Positions 56,257-64,000 of a stretch of 64,000 bases of DNA are shown here, piece by piece. Position 1 is the stretch's first letter. Each line of letters starts with the position of its first letter. This DNA comes from Bryobacteraceae bacterium. Its GTDB lineage: Bacteria > Acidobacteriota > Terriglobia > Bryobacterales > Bryobacteraceae. The stretch lies in the NCBI GenBank assembly GCA_041394945.1, contig JAWKHH010000004.1, positions 558,001-622,000 on the forward strand, written 5' to 3'. The notes beneath the pieces were generated by a model. It did not search any database and was not told where the DNA came from. It saw only the letters and a program-made list of their open reading frames with translations. The position numbers and the translations under genes were made by a program.

Positions 56257-56802
56257 ATGGATCGGACCGAAGAGTCCCAGAACAAGGACGCGCTGTTTAT
56301 GGACGCAATGCTTTGGATGTTCTTGCCGCTGTTCTCGGCGGCTGGGTCGGCGTTGATTGCTTTCTACATCATGCAGGCAAAGATGGAGGTAGCCATCGCC
56401 AAAGAGCGGGAAGCGCTGGTTGAAGCGCAGACCAAGATCTCGGGTCACGAGCGGGATGTCGACAATCGGGTGCGTGCGGCACAGGAAGAGACGCGCCGTA
56501 AGAGCCTGGATGAGTTCCTCGGCGATTTTCGGGTCGAGGAGCGGCACTACATGCGCGAATCGAAGTCGCTGTTCCTGCGCAAGAAGTCGATGATCCTGCA
56601 GGAGCGGCTGTACTTCCGCAACATCCCGCTGTCGAACTGGATCGAACACGAGCTTACAGTGGAAGAAGGCGGCGATATTCAGTCGCTGGCGCAGGCTTGC
56701 TCGGCGTTCTCGACGAGATCGCTTGGCGACGGTGGGTCGCCGGCTCCGCCCTCCCTTGGCGCGGGCGTGACCGCGGCCCGGCTGATCGGACAGACGTCGT
56801 AG
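56257..56802 (+). CDS. Small single-pass membrane protein with coiled coil
   Basis: A 181-aa protein. A membrane helix (about 17-40, AMLWMFLPLFSAAGSALIAFYI) is followed by a charged coiled coil (about 42-80, EVAIAKEREALVEAQTKI) and DFRVEERHYMRESKSLFLRKKS. The C-terminal 40 residues are low-complexity. No family was recognised; the charged region after the helix resembles proteins that scaffold envelope complexes. The start ATG 56257 has a weak upstream pattern (no clear ribosome site). Confidence 0.65.
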   Translation: MDRTEESQNKDALFMDAMLWMFLPLFSAAGSALIAFYIMQAKMEVAIAKEREALVEAQTKISGHERDVDNRVRAAQEETRRKSLDEFLGDFRVEERHYMRESKSLFLRKKSMILQERLYFRNIPLSNWIEHELTVEEGGDIQSLAQACSAFSTRSLGDGGSPAPPSLGAGVTAARLIGQTS

Positions 56803-56819
56803 AGCCGGCGCCGGTGCGC

Positions 56820-56825
56820 TAGCCT
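56820..56825 (+). promoter_or_regulatory. TANNNT box directly before the nitroreductase gene (leaderless candidate)
   Basis: TAGCCT is followed by 6 nt and GTG 56832. No ribosome site is present. It is weaker than the other examples because the box has only the outer consensus bases. Confidence 0.3.
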
Positions 56826-56831
56826 GATCGG

Positions 56832-57491
56832 GTGAGCTTCACCCCTCTGCCCTTCGTGCGCCTGGAACCGGACGCGCAGTCGCGCGAAGTGCGCCGTTTC
56901 GCCGAACGGATGGCGGCGCGCCGATCCGTGCGCCACTTCTCGCCCGAATCGGTGCCCTTCGAACTGATCGAAACGGCGATCGCGGCGGCGGCTTCGGCCC
57001 CGTCCGGCGCCAATCAACAGCCGTGGCGCTTCGCGGCCGTCTCGGACCCCGCCGTGAAGCGCGAGATCCGGATCGCCGCCGAACGAGAGGAAAAGGAAAA
57101 CTACGAACATCGCTTCCCCGACGAGTGGCTCGAAGCGTTGGCGCAGTTCGGAACGGACTGGCGGAAGGACTTTCTCGAACTAGCGCCGTGGCTGATTGTG
57201 GTGTTCCGGATCGACTACGCGTTGGGTGAAGACGGCGCCCGCCGCAAGCACTACTACGTCTCTGAGTCCGTCGGAATCGCCACCGGGTTTCTGCTCGCCG
57301 CGCTCCACATGGCCGGCTTGGCGACGCTGACGCACACGCCGAGCCCGATGGGGTTCCTGCAGAAGATCCTCGGGCGGCCGGCGAACGAGCGGCCATTCCT
57401 CCTGATTCCGGTTGGCTACCCGGCGGCCGACGCCACGGCGCCGGTCATCGCGAAGAAACCGCTCTCGGACGTGCTGGTGCGGGTTAGCTGA
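56832..57491 (+). CDS. Nitroreductase-fold flavoprotein, probable iodotyrosine deiodinase homologue
   Basis: A 219-aa FMN protein. FMN-binding segments: AARRSVRHFSPESVP, ASAPSGANQQPWRF, VGIATGFLLAALHMAGL, and GRPANERPFLLIPVGYP. Human iodotyrosine deiodinase holds its substrate zwitterion with Glu157, Tyr161 and Lys182. Here Glu87, Tyr91 (REEKENYEHRF) and Lys112 (TDWRKDFLELAP) have exactly that spacing (4 and 21), and the ends LLIPVGYP with KKPLSDVL match too. This suggests reductive dehalogenation of halotyrosines. No iodide or tyrosine gene is nearby. Convergent with DUF1501, overlapping it by 8 bp. Confidence 0.85.
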   Translation: MSFTPLPFVRLEPDAQSREVRRFAERMAARRSVRHFSPESVPFELIETAIAAAASAPSGANQQPWRFAAVSDPAVKREIRIAAEREEKENYEHRFPDEWLEALAQFGTDWRKDFLELAPWLIVVFRIDYALGEDGARRKHYYVSESVGIATGFLLAALHMAGLATLTHTPSPMGFLQKILGRPANERPFLLIPVGYPAADATAPVIAKKPLSDVLVRVS

Positions 57492-58863
57492 ACAAAGGAT
57501 GGATCGGTTCGACGCCGCGGTCGACGAGCGGGATCGGCCTGCCCTGCGCGCCGGGCAGTTCTGTCTCGAGATCGATGCCCAAGCCGCGATAGATCGTCGC
57601 CGCGACCATCGCCGGAGTGACGGGGGAGTCCTTCGGGTAGCCGCCGGTCTCGTCGGAGGAGCCGACGACTTGGCCGCCTTTGATTCCGCCGCCAGCCATC
57701 AGGATGGACCAGCATTGCGGCCAGTGATCGCGCCCGCCGGCCGGGTTCACCTTCGGCGTGCGGCCGAACTCGCCGACGCCGGCGATCATCGTGTTGTCGA
57801 GCAGTCGGCGATCCTGGAGATCCTCGAGCAGAGCCGAGTAACCCATGTCGAACATCGGCCCCACCAGATCCGCGTAGCAGGAGATCGGGCTGAACGGCTT
57901 CGAACCGTGGATGTCCCAGGTGATCTCGTCAAACACCGTCTCGAACATATTGATGGTGACGAAGCGGACGCCAGCCTCGACCAGCCGGCGGGCCAGCAGG
58001 CAAGACTGGCCGAAGCGGTTCAGCCCGTACTTCTCGCGCACGGCCTGCGGTTCCCGATGCAGTTCGAAGGCGGCGCGGGCTTTCTCCGAACTCATCAGCG
58101 TGTAGGCCTGGTGAAAGGTCGAGTCGAGCAGGCGGGCTTCCTGCGAGGTTTCGAACTTGCTAACAGCGCGGTCGACCATTTCGCGCCAGTTGCGACGCCT
58201 TTCGACGCGCAGCGCGGTGAGGTAGTCCGGCGGCAGCATGTCGGGGACGCGGAAGTTGGGGTCGGCGGGGTCGGCGTTCAGCACGAACGGATCGTAGCTT
58301 TTGCCGAGGTAGCCGGCGCTCTGGCCGTGCGGCATATTTCCGCCCGTGTTCCCAATGGGACGGGGCAGCAGTACGTGCGGGGGCACGTCGCCCTTGGGCC
58401 CCTTCAGCTTGCCGAGCACGCAGCCGAAGTGCGGATGCTCGACGCCGCCCTGGAACAGACGTCCGGTCTGCATCATCTGGTGGCCGGTGTCGTGGACGGC
58501 GGCGGCCGTATGATACACGCTGCGGACAATGGCGTACTTGTCGGCGTGCTTCGCCATCCGAGGGAAGTTTTCCGAGATTTCGATACCGGAGACGTTGGTC
58601 TTGATGGGCTTGAACGGGCCGCGAATCTCAACGGGTGCGTCAGGCTTCATGTCCCACGTGTCGAGCTGCGAGGGGCCGCCAACCAGCATCAGAAGGATGC
58701 AGTTCTTCTCCGAAGCACGGGTATCGACGGCACCGGCGGCGCGCAGGCCGAACATTTGCGCCAGGCTGAGACCCAACGCTGGGATCGAGCCGGCGTGGAG
58801 AAAGTCCCGGCGGCGGAGGCCGTCACAGAATCGGGCGGCGCGGTCTGCATCGAGTCGGATCAT
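57484..58863 (-). CDS. DUF1501 family Tat-exported protein
   Basis: A 459-aa protein. It has a Tat signal with RRRDFLHAGSIPALGLSLAQ near residue 17-36. Then come family segments: CILLMLVGGPSQLDTWDMKPDAP, NFPRMAKHADKYAIVRSVYH, HDTGHQMMQTGRLFQGG, HVLLPRPIGNTGGNMPHGQ, DNTMIAGVGEFGRTPKVNPAGGRDHWPQ, and the final VTPAMVAATIYRGLGID. The fold is alkaline-phosphatase/sulphatase-like. DUF1501 genes are usually next to DUF1549/DUF1553 genes encoding a c-type cytochrome protein; no such partner lies here, so it stands alone. Confidence 0.92.
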   Translation of the reverse strand: MIRLDADRAARFCDGLRRRDFLHAGSIPALGLSLAQMFGLRAAGAVDTRASEKNCILLMLVGGPSQLDTWDMKPDAPVEIRGPFKPIKTNVSGIEISENFPRMAKHADKYAIVRSVYHTAAAVHDTGHQMMQTGRLFQGGVEHPHFGCVLGKLKGPKGDVPPHVLLPRPIGNTGGNMPHGQSAGYLGKSYDPFVLNADPADPNFRVPDMLPPDYLTALRVERRRNWREMVDRAVSKFETSQEARLLDSTFHQAYTLMSSEKARAAFELHREPQAVREKYGLNRFGQSCLLARRLVEAGVRFVTINMFETVFDEITWDIHGSKPFSPISCYADLVGPMFDMGYSALLEDLQDRRLLDNTMIAGVGEFGRTPKVNPAGGRDHWPQCWSILMAGGGIKGGQVVGSSDETGGYPKDSPVTPAMVAATIYRGLGIDLETELPGAQGRPIPLVDRGVEPIHPLFS

Positions 58864-59026
58864 TCGGCTAGCACCTCGGTGAGCCCATCTTATCAGACGG
58901 TCAAACGCAAGCCGCGACCATGCCGGTCCGGAGAAATCGACTTGCCATATTTGAGGAACCCGAATGATCGAAACGCCCAGCCCGTTTCACTTCCTGGTTC
59001 GATTCGAACCGCAGAGATGGCGCGTT
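58864..59026. other. Short intergenic gap
   Basis: 163 bp between the DUF1501 start and the end of the next minus-strand gene. I see no gene, hairpin or clear promoter; TAAGAT on the minus strand about 25 nt before the DUF1501 ATG is the only weak -10. Confidence 0.4.
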
Positions 59027-59998
59027 TCATTGAAGCGGCCGGCCGACTGTTGACGAACCCGGAAGGGGTGCGCCTGCGTTCGCTTGCGGCCGGCTGACAT
59101 TGATGCAGAAGGCGGCCGAGTCCATCGAGCTTGGTCCGGCGATGGTGATCGTGAGGTTGGACCGGATGGCGACGCCGTCACAGGCGGGTGTGCGTGCATC
59201 GTCGGGAACGGGCGGCACGAAGAAGTTCATCTGATAGAGGCCGCCTGGATATCCGGCGGAGAAGAACGGCTTGGTCGTGAGGCTGTAGCCGGGCGTGGGT
59301 CGCGAAGCGGGCGCGTTCGGCCGGTAGTCGAAGTGGACGGTGAACTCCTGGACGGTCGCTTCGTAGTTGGCTCCCTCGGCCATGCGCATGTCCCCAAGCC
59401 CAAACAGGTAGGCGCCCAGCGCCGATCCGGGCCGTACCGGGTTCTCCGTGTTGACGAGGCGATTGTCCTGCAACAACGCCGGCAGGCAATCGGCGGCGTT
59501 GCCGACGCCATCGAAGATGGACATGTGAATCAGCGCCTGGTCACAGGAATTCAGGAGGTGGACATTGTCAGCCACGGGCCGCAGCGGCACTCGCACCGCC
59601 AGGGCGGCGTTGTCGAACACTTCGAGTTCGTACCGGGAATCGAACCACCGCTGGGGCACGATATCCCGAGGCACGAGAATCGTGAAACTCGTCACTGGCG
59701 AGCATGGCGCGGCGCAGCCGGTTTGTTGAACGGCCACGAACGGCGCCGCCAGAGACTGTTCGCCGGCCGCGAGCCGAATTTCGAAGCCTTCGAGCCGGGC
59801 CGGGTAGCCGTCCGGGCCAGGAGCCGCCCGGGCGGGCCCGGCAAGGCGCACCGGGATGCCGGTGACGGAGAACATCAGCAACTGTCCGGGCGCGGCGACG
59901 ACTCGCGGAGTGGGAATGCGGTAGCCGGATCCTGCCAGCGCGCCAGACTGAGCGGACGCCATCCCCGTCACCGTGAGCAGCAGCATCAGGTTTCGCAT
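59027..59998 (-). CDS. Secreted protein ending in a TIGR03437-like Solibacter C-terminal domain
   Basis: A 323-aa protein with a signal peptide (MRNLMLLLTVTGMASAQS) and AGGAG near the start. It is beta-rich throughout. The last 100 residues have the pattern PFFSAGYPGGLYQMNFFVPPVP followed by SNLTITIAGPSSMDSAAFCI, like the family in which a surface sandwich reads PG-x-x-GLYQ-x-N-x-x-VP. Four pairs of cysteines (CAAPC, CDQ, CLP, CDG, CIN) may form disulphides. Function unknown, probably surface or exported. This domain type is almost diagnostic for the Solibacter branch. Confidence 0.75.
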   Translation of the reverse strand: MRNLMLLLTVTGMASAQSGALAGSGYRIPTPRVVAAPGQLLMFSVTGIPVRLAGPARAAPGPDGYPARLEGFEIRLAAGEQSLAAPFVAVQQTGCAAPCSPVTSFTILVPRDIVPQRWFDSRYELEVFDNAALAVRVPLRPVADNVHLLNSCDQALIHMSIFDGVGNAADCLPALLQDNRLVNTENPVRPGSALGAYLFGLGDMRMAEGANYEATVQEFTVHFDYRPNAPASRPTPGYSLTTKPFFSAGYPGGLYQMNFFVPPVPDDARTPACDGVAIRSNLTITIAGPSSMDSAAFCINVSRPQANAGAPLPGSSTVGRPLQ

Positions 59999-60020
59999 AC
60001 TCCTGGGACGCCGCGCCGTC

Positions 60021-60053
60021 GGAAAAAGTTTTCCAAATCACGCCGGATATACT
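60021..60053 (+). promoter_or_regulatory. Palindrome and -10 before the carboxylase operon
   Basis: GGAAAA-AG-TTTTCC (60021-60034) is a perfect inverted repeat. It is followed at 60048-60053 by TATACT, 9 nt before GTG 60063. The repeat covers the place where a -35 box would lie, so a protein bound there could block transcription. The region also lies upstream of the divergent TIGR03437-type gene. Confidence 0.4.
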
Positions 60054-60062
60054 AAGTGGGAA

Positions 60063-61688
60063 GTGGCATCCACCCATCCGGCGAACGACGCCGCGCGCGA
60101 GCACATGCGCCGCGCAGTCGAGCGCCTCCAAAGCCTGGAAGACCAACTCCGTGAAGGCGGCGGCGCTGACCGTATCGCCAGGCAGCACAAAGCCGGAAAG
60201 CTCACCGCCCGGGAGCGCGTGGCCAGCCTGATCGACGCGCGGTCCCAGTTCCTCGAGATCGGCCTGCTCGTTGCGCACGACCGCTACGAGGGCAATGCGC
60301 CGGGCGCGGGCGTCGTCACCGGCCTCGCCAAGATCGAGGGGCGTCCTTCGGTAATCGTCGCCAACGACGCCACCGTGAAAGCCGGCGCGTGGTGGCCGGA
60401 GACGATCCACAAGATTTTGCGCGCGCAGGAAATCGCGATGCGCAACCGCATCCCGATCGTGTATCTCGTCGATTCGGCGGGCGTGAATCTACCGCTGCAG
60501 GACGGGATCTTTCCCGGCCAGTACGGCGCGGCGCGGATCTTCTACTACAACTCGCTGATGCGGCGCCGGCTGCGCGTACCGCAGATCGCGGCGGTGATGG
60601 GCCCGTGCATCGCCGGCGGCGCGTATCTGCCCGCGTTGAGCGACACGATTGTCATGGTGGAAGGCACGAGCTTCATGGGGCTCGGCGGGGCGAATCTGGT
60701 GAAGGGAGCGACGGGCCAGGTGGTGGACGCGGAGTCGCTTGGCGGCGCACGCATGCACACCGAGGTCAGCGGCGTGGCGCACTATATGGCGGCCGATGAT
60801 GCGGCGTGTCTCGCGATCATCCGGCAGAAGGTGCGCGAGTTGCCCGCTCCACTGCCGAAGCCCGATGGCGGTACGCTGCCCAAGCGGCCGGCCGAAGATC
60901 TGTATGCGGCGCTTCCCGCCGACCATCGCCTGCCCTACGACGCCCAGGTCGTCGTCGATTGCCTTGTCGACGCTGAAGACTATCTCGAGTTCCAGCCCGA
61001 TCACGCGCCGGAGATGATCTGCGCCAACGCGCGGTGGAACGGCCGCGCGGTGGGTGTGATCGCCAACCGGCGCGGGTTCTTGAGGACGCAGGCCGGCTCA
61101 CGGGTGGGCGGCATTCTCTACACCGAGTCGGCGCGCAAGGTCGCCTACTTTGTCGAAGCCTGCGAGCGCGCCGGGTTGCCGATCGTGTACTTACAGGACG
61201 TATCGGGCTTCATGGTGGGAGTCGACGCCGAGCGCGACGGGATCATTCGCGCCGGCGCCGAGATGGTGGAGACGATGGCCTGCGCGACGACGCCGAAGAT
61301 TGTCGTCACGCTGAACCACGCGAGCGGAGCCGGATACTACGCGATGGCAGGCCAGGGCTTCGACCCGAACTTCACCTTCGCGTGGCCCACGGCGCGCATC
61401 GGCGTGATGGAAGGCGACTCCGCGGTGGTGGCCGTGCACGGTCCCGAGATCGAGAAATACAAGAAAGCCGGGGAGCCGCTTCCCCCCGAGACCGAGGCGC
61501 GGATCGCACAGACACGCGCCGACTACGAACGCTGGCTCGACGCCACCTATGCCGCCGCGCGCGGCCATGCCGACGCGATCATCGATCCGTTAAAGACGCG
61601 CACGCGCGTGGACTTCGCGCTGGATGCCGCGTGCGCCTCTGAGCATCGCGCGCATCTCGCCGCCGAACTGCTGGAGGGACGCCCATGA
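60063..61688 (+). CDS. Acyl-CoA carboxylase beta (carboxyltransferase) subunit
   Basis: A 541-aa protein from GTG 60063. Carboxyltransferase motifs: GKLTARERVASLIDARSQFLEIG, ATVKAGAWWPETIHKILRAQEIA, VYLVDSAGVNLPLQDGIFPGQYG, MGPCIAGGAYLPALSDTIVMVEG, and in the second half VGGILYTESARKVAYFVEAC and GSFMV-like VSGFMVGVDAERDGI, with MACATTPKIVVTLNHASGAGYYAM. It is close to the methylcrotonyl- or geranyl-CoA carboxylase beta class. The biotin-bearing alpha subunit is not in the window. It is coupled to the AtuA gene by ATGA. Confidence 0.92.
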   Translation: MASTHPANDAAREHMRRAVERLQSLEDQLREGGGADRIARQHKAGKLTARERVASLIDARSQFLEIGLLVAHDRYEGNAPGAGVVTGLAKIEGRPSVIVANDATVKAGAWWPETIHKILRAQEIAMRNRIPIVYLVDSAGVNLPLQDGIFPGQYGAARIFYYNSLMRRRLRVPQIAAVMGPCIAGGAYLPALSDTIVMVEGTSFMGLGGANLVKGATGQVVDAESLGGARMHTEVSGVAHYMAADDAACLAIIRQKVRELPAPLPKPDGGTLPKRPAEDLYAALPADHRLPYDAQVVVDCLVDAEDYLEFQPDHAPEMICANARWNGRAVGVIANRRGFLRTQAGSRVGGILYTESARKVAYFVEACERAGLPIVYLQDVSGFMVGVDAERDGIIRAGAEMVETMACATTPKIVVTLNHASGAGYYAMAGQGFDPNFTFAWPTARIGVMEGDSAVVAVHGPEIEKYKKAGEPLPPETEARIAQTRADYERWLDATYAAARGHADAIIDPLKTRTRVDFALDAACASEHRAHLAAELLEGRP

Positions 61689-63019
61689 TCCGGATCGCGA
61701 ATGGCCAAGGCTTCTGGGGCGACTGGCTGGAAGCGCCCGTCCGGCTTGTCGAACAGGGGCCGCTCGACTATCTCGCGCTCGACTATCTCGCCGAGATCAC
61801 GATGTCGATCGTGCAGAAGCAGAAAGCCGCTGACCCGAACACGGGCTACGCGCGCGACTTTCCGCCGCTCATCGGCCGCATCGGGAAGAAGATCCTTGAT
61901 GGCGATATCAAGGTGATCGCGAATGCGGGCGGTGTGAATCCCGTGGCTTGCGCGCGCGAAGTGAAGCGCCTCGCGCCGGACGTGAAGGTCGCCGTAGTGG
62001 AAGGCGACGACATCTATGGCCGGATCGACGCGATGATCGCCGCCGGGCATGAGATGCGCAACATGGATACCGGCGAGCCGCTCTCGACGATTCGCCACCG
62101 CATCACCAGCGCCAACGCCTACATCGGCGCCTTCCCCGTGGCCGCCGCGCTCGCCACCGGAGCCGACGTCGTAATCGCCGGGCGCTGCACCGACACGGCG
62201 CTGACGCTCGCTCCGATGATCCACCGCTTCGGGTGGAAGGAAACGGACTGGGATCTGCTCGCGGCGGGTACGATCGCCGGACACATCATCGAGTGCGGCG
62301 CGCAGGCGACCGGCGGCAACTGCCAGGTGGATTGGCAATCGATTCCGCGCATGGCCGACATCGGCTACCCGATCGTCGAGGCCGAACCCGATGGCGCGTT
62401 CACCGTCACCAAGCACGCAGGCTCCGGCGGGAGAGTGCATTCGAGCATGGTGAAAGAGCAACTGCTCTATGAACTCGGCGATCCGAAACAGTACATTACG
62501 CCGGACTGCGTCGCCGATTTCACGAGCATCCGGCTCCGGGACACGGATCCGGACCGTGTTCGTGTGAGCGGAATCCGCGGCGGCCCGAGGACGCCGTTTC
62601 TGAAGCTTTCGATCTCATACGCGTGGGGCTGGAAGGCGATCGGAACGCTCGTCTACAGTTGGCCGGACGCGCCGGCGAAGGCGCGGGCCGCCGACGCCAT
62701 CGTACGCGAGCGGCTGCGGCAATTGGGTCTCCGCTTCGACGAGATCCTCACCGAGTATTTCGGCGTCAACGCCTGTCACGGGCCGGCCGCTCCGCCGGTG
62801 GAAGATCCGCCCGAGGTGCAGGTGCGGATCGGCGTGCGCGGCGCGGATCGAAAGGCCGTGGACCGGTTCACGCGCGAGTTGATTCCACTCGTGCTGAGCG
62901 GCCCGCCTTCGGCAACCGGCTTCAGCGACGGCCGCCCGCCAGTGCGAGAGGTGATCGCGTATTGGCCGGCGCTCGTCCCCCGCGAACTGATTCAAACCCG
63001 AGTGGAGGTGATCGAATGA
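61685..63019 (+). CDS. AtuA-family (acyclic terpene utilisation, DUF1446) protein
   Basis: A 444-aa cytoplasmic protein. Family segments: IRIANGQGFWGDWLEAPVRL, LDYLALDYLAEITMSIVQKQ, DIKVIANAGGVNPVACAREV, VVIAGRCTDTALTLAPMIHRF, GHIIECGAQATGGNCQVDW, GAFTVTKHAGSGGRVHSSMV. The family is essential for citronellol/geraniol use in Pseudomonas but its reaction is not known. Its ATG overlaps the carboxylase stop and its own stop overlaps the next ATG. Confidence 0.92.
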   Translation: MIRIANGQGFWGDWLEAPVRLVEQGPLDYLALDYLAEITMSIVQKQKAADPNTGYARDFPPLIGRIGKKILDGDIKVIANAGGVNPVACAREVKRLAPDVKVAVVEGDDIYGRIDAMIAAGHEMRNMDTGEPLSTIRHRITSANAYIGAFPVAAALATGADVVIAGRCTDTALTLAPMIHRFGWKETDWDLLAAGTIAGHIIECGAQATGGNCQVDWQSIPRMADIGYPIVEAEPDGAFTVTKHAGSGGRVHSSMVKEQLLYELGDPKQYITPDCVADFTSIRLRDTDPDRVRVSGIRGGPRTPFLKLSISYAWGWKAIGTLVYSWPDAPAKARAADAIVRERLRQLGLRFDEILTEYFGVNACHGPAAPPVEDPPEVQVRIGVRGADRKAVDRFTRELIPLVLSGPPSATGFSDGRPPVREVIAYWPALVPRELIQTRVEVIE

Positions 63020-63348
63020 AGGCAGCGCTCGGAACGATCGCGCACGCGCGATCCGGCGATAAGGGAGACACGGTGAACGTCGGCGTCATCGCCAACGATG
63101 AGCGGCGTTATGCGGTGCTGGCGCGCGAAGTGACGGCCGACCGGGTGAAGGCGTTTTTCGGCGATCTGGTGAAGGGCGACGTGGAGCGCTACGAACTGCC
63201 GAACCTCGGTGCGTTGAACTTCCTCCTGCATGAGGGACTCGGCGGCGGGGGCACGCTTTCCCTGCGTGTGGATGCGCAAGGCAAGACATTCGCTTCGGCG
63301 ATTCTGCGCATGCCGATCGAAGTGGGCGAAACGGAGGTGGAGGGTTGA
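63016..63348 (+). CDS. AtuA-associated small protein (C-terminal-type domain)
   Basis: A 110-aa protein that begins MKAALGTIAHARSGDKGDTVNVGVIA and includes VERYELPNLGALNFLLHEGLGGGGTLSLRVDAQGK. In some genomes this domain is fused to the C-terminus of AtuA; here it is a separate gene overlapping the atuA-type stop by 4 bp. Lys16 and Asp18 (SGDKGD) are conserved-looking. The function is unknown, probably forming a complex with AtuA. Confidence 0.85.
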   Translation: MKAALGTIAHARSGDKGDTVNVGVIANDERRYAVLAREVTADRVKAFFGDLVKGDVERYELPNLGALNFLLHEGLGGGGTLSLRVDAQGKTFASAILRMPIEVGETEVEG

Positions 63349-64000
63349 GTCTCCGGGCGGCGCGCGAAGGGCGGCTGATGCGGGTAACGCTGGCGCGCCC
63401 CGAACGGCGCAACGCGCTCAGCGAAGACCTTTGCCGGCGCCTTCTGGATGCGTTTCGCGAAGCCGATGCCGACAGTGGAATCGGTGCGGTTCTGCTCGAT
63501 GCGGAGGGTCCGGTCTTCTGCTCGGGCATGGACCTCGACGAGTCACTGGCGGAGAACTCGGTTGCGCGCACGGCGATCCACGAGGAGTTGTTTCTCGCTG
63601 GCGCGCATGCGGCCAAGCCGATTGTCGCGGCGGTGCAGGGCGGGGCGGTTGCGGGAGGCGTTGGCCTGGTGGCGCAGGCGCACGTGGTGATCGCCGACGA
63701 CCATGCCGTGTTCAGCCTGCCGGAGATCTGGCTCGGGATGTGGCCGTTCGTGATCTGGGCGTCGATCGAGCGCGCGTTGGGAGAACGCCGCGCCTTGGCG
63801 CTGAGTCTGACCGGGGAGAAATTCAATGCGCGGTCGGCGAACCAGTGGGGCCTGGTGCATCGGGTAGTGAGCCGGGAACTGCTGCCGGGAGAAGCGCTGG
63901 CTGTCGCCGGGGCCATCGCCGACGCTGCGCCCGGAGCCGTCACGCGCGGAATGAAGCTGGCGCGCGAGGCTCGGGAATTGGTGCTCGATAGCGTAGTCGC
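63345..64000 (+). CDS. Enoyl-CoA hydratase/isomerase family protein (partial)
   Basis: Begins at TTG 63345, overlapping the previous stop (TTGA), and is open to the window edge (218 complete codons). It is a crotonase-fold protein: RNALSEDLCRRLLDAF, FCSGMDLDESLA (first oxyanion-hole segment), and AKPIVAAVQGGAVAGGVGLVAQAHVVIADDH (second segment). The Glu of ECH (near 130) is not certain: the segment reads AVFSLPEIWLGMWPFVIW, and E is present. The context suggests a methylglutaconyl-CoA or related hydratase step after the carboxylase. Confidence 0.9.
   Translation, partial: MSLRAAREGRLMRVTLARPERRNALSEDLCRRLLDAFREADADSGIGAVLLDAEGPVFCSGMDLDESLAENSVARTAIHEELFLAGAHAAKPIVAAVQGGAVAGGVGLVAQAHVVIADDHAVFSLPEIWLGMWPFVIWASIERALGERRALALSLTGEKFNARSANQWGLVHRVVSRELLPGEALAVAGAIADAAPGAVTRGMKLAREARELVLDSVV

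Overview
The window is GC-rich bacterial chromosome, densely coded on both strands, with no recognisable tRNA, rRNA, CRISPR array, transposase or prophage gene. Several features point to Acidobacteriota, most likely the Solibacter/Bryobacter branch (inference from gene content; no database search was possible). They are a PadR regulator coupled to an acidobacterial-type duplicated FtsX permease, a secreted protein ending in a domain that resembles the Solibacter C-terminal domain TIGR03437, a DUF1501 Tat-exported protein, several PQQ-like beta-propeller proteins, a TPR-CHAT protein and many secreted metallohydrolases. TTG and GTG starts are frequent. At least five genes have a TANNNT box only 6-9 nt before the start codon and no Shine-Dalgarno sequence, which suggests leaderless transcripts.

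Left part (1-14 kb): type IV pilus genes (a PilM-like gene cut by the window edge, and pilB); a PIN-type toxin-antitoxin pair with a perfect inverted-repeat operator; a group of secreted hydrolases (amidohydrolase-2, CocE/NonD hydrolase and two tandem deacetylase-like amidohydrolases); metF and an adenylate kinase; then DUF2760, a large Hsp70-like protein and thiL. From 14 to 20.6 kb there is an envelope glycan group on the minus strand (GT39, a methyltransferase, a fused GT2-GT4), followed by a site-2 protease with CBS domains and a pentapeptide-repeat protein.

Middle (20.6-40 kb): an RND efflux pump with its adaptor, a DUF4126 membrane protein, and a MacA/MacB-like adaptor and ATPase without a permease. 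Then comes a 372-bp gene-free stretch full of hairpins, followed by a secreted TPR-CHAT protease-like protein, an ECF sigma factor and a membrane-anchored zinc-finger anti-sigma-like protein. This set looks like a proteolytic signalling cassette. Next are a cytochrome c-copper monooxygenase fusion, a CehA-like metallohydrolase, an SMP-30 lactonase and the PadR-permease pair.

Right part (40-64 kb): a sugar-acid dehydratase, an esterase, an HpaI-type aldolase and an iron alcohol dehydrogenase, which with the SMP-30 protein could form a non-phosphorylating sugar-acid pathway; PQQ-propeller proteins; an internally duplicated membrane protein; a secreted subtilase ending in NVIWGT repeats; a tightly coupled cupredoxin - HD-GYP sensor - outer-membrane barrel operon; a TrmJ-like methyltransferase and DUF3500; a nitroreductase-fold protein with the active-site triad of iodotyrosine deiodinase; DUF1501; and at the right edge an acyl-CoA carboxylase / AtuA / enoyl-CoA hydratase operon that runs out of the window.
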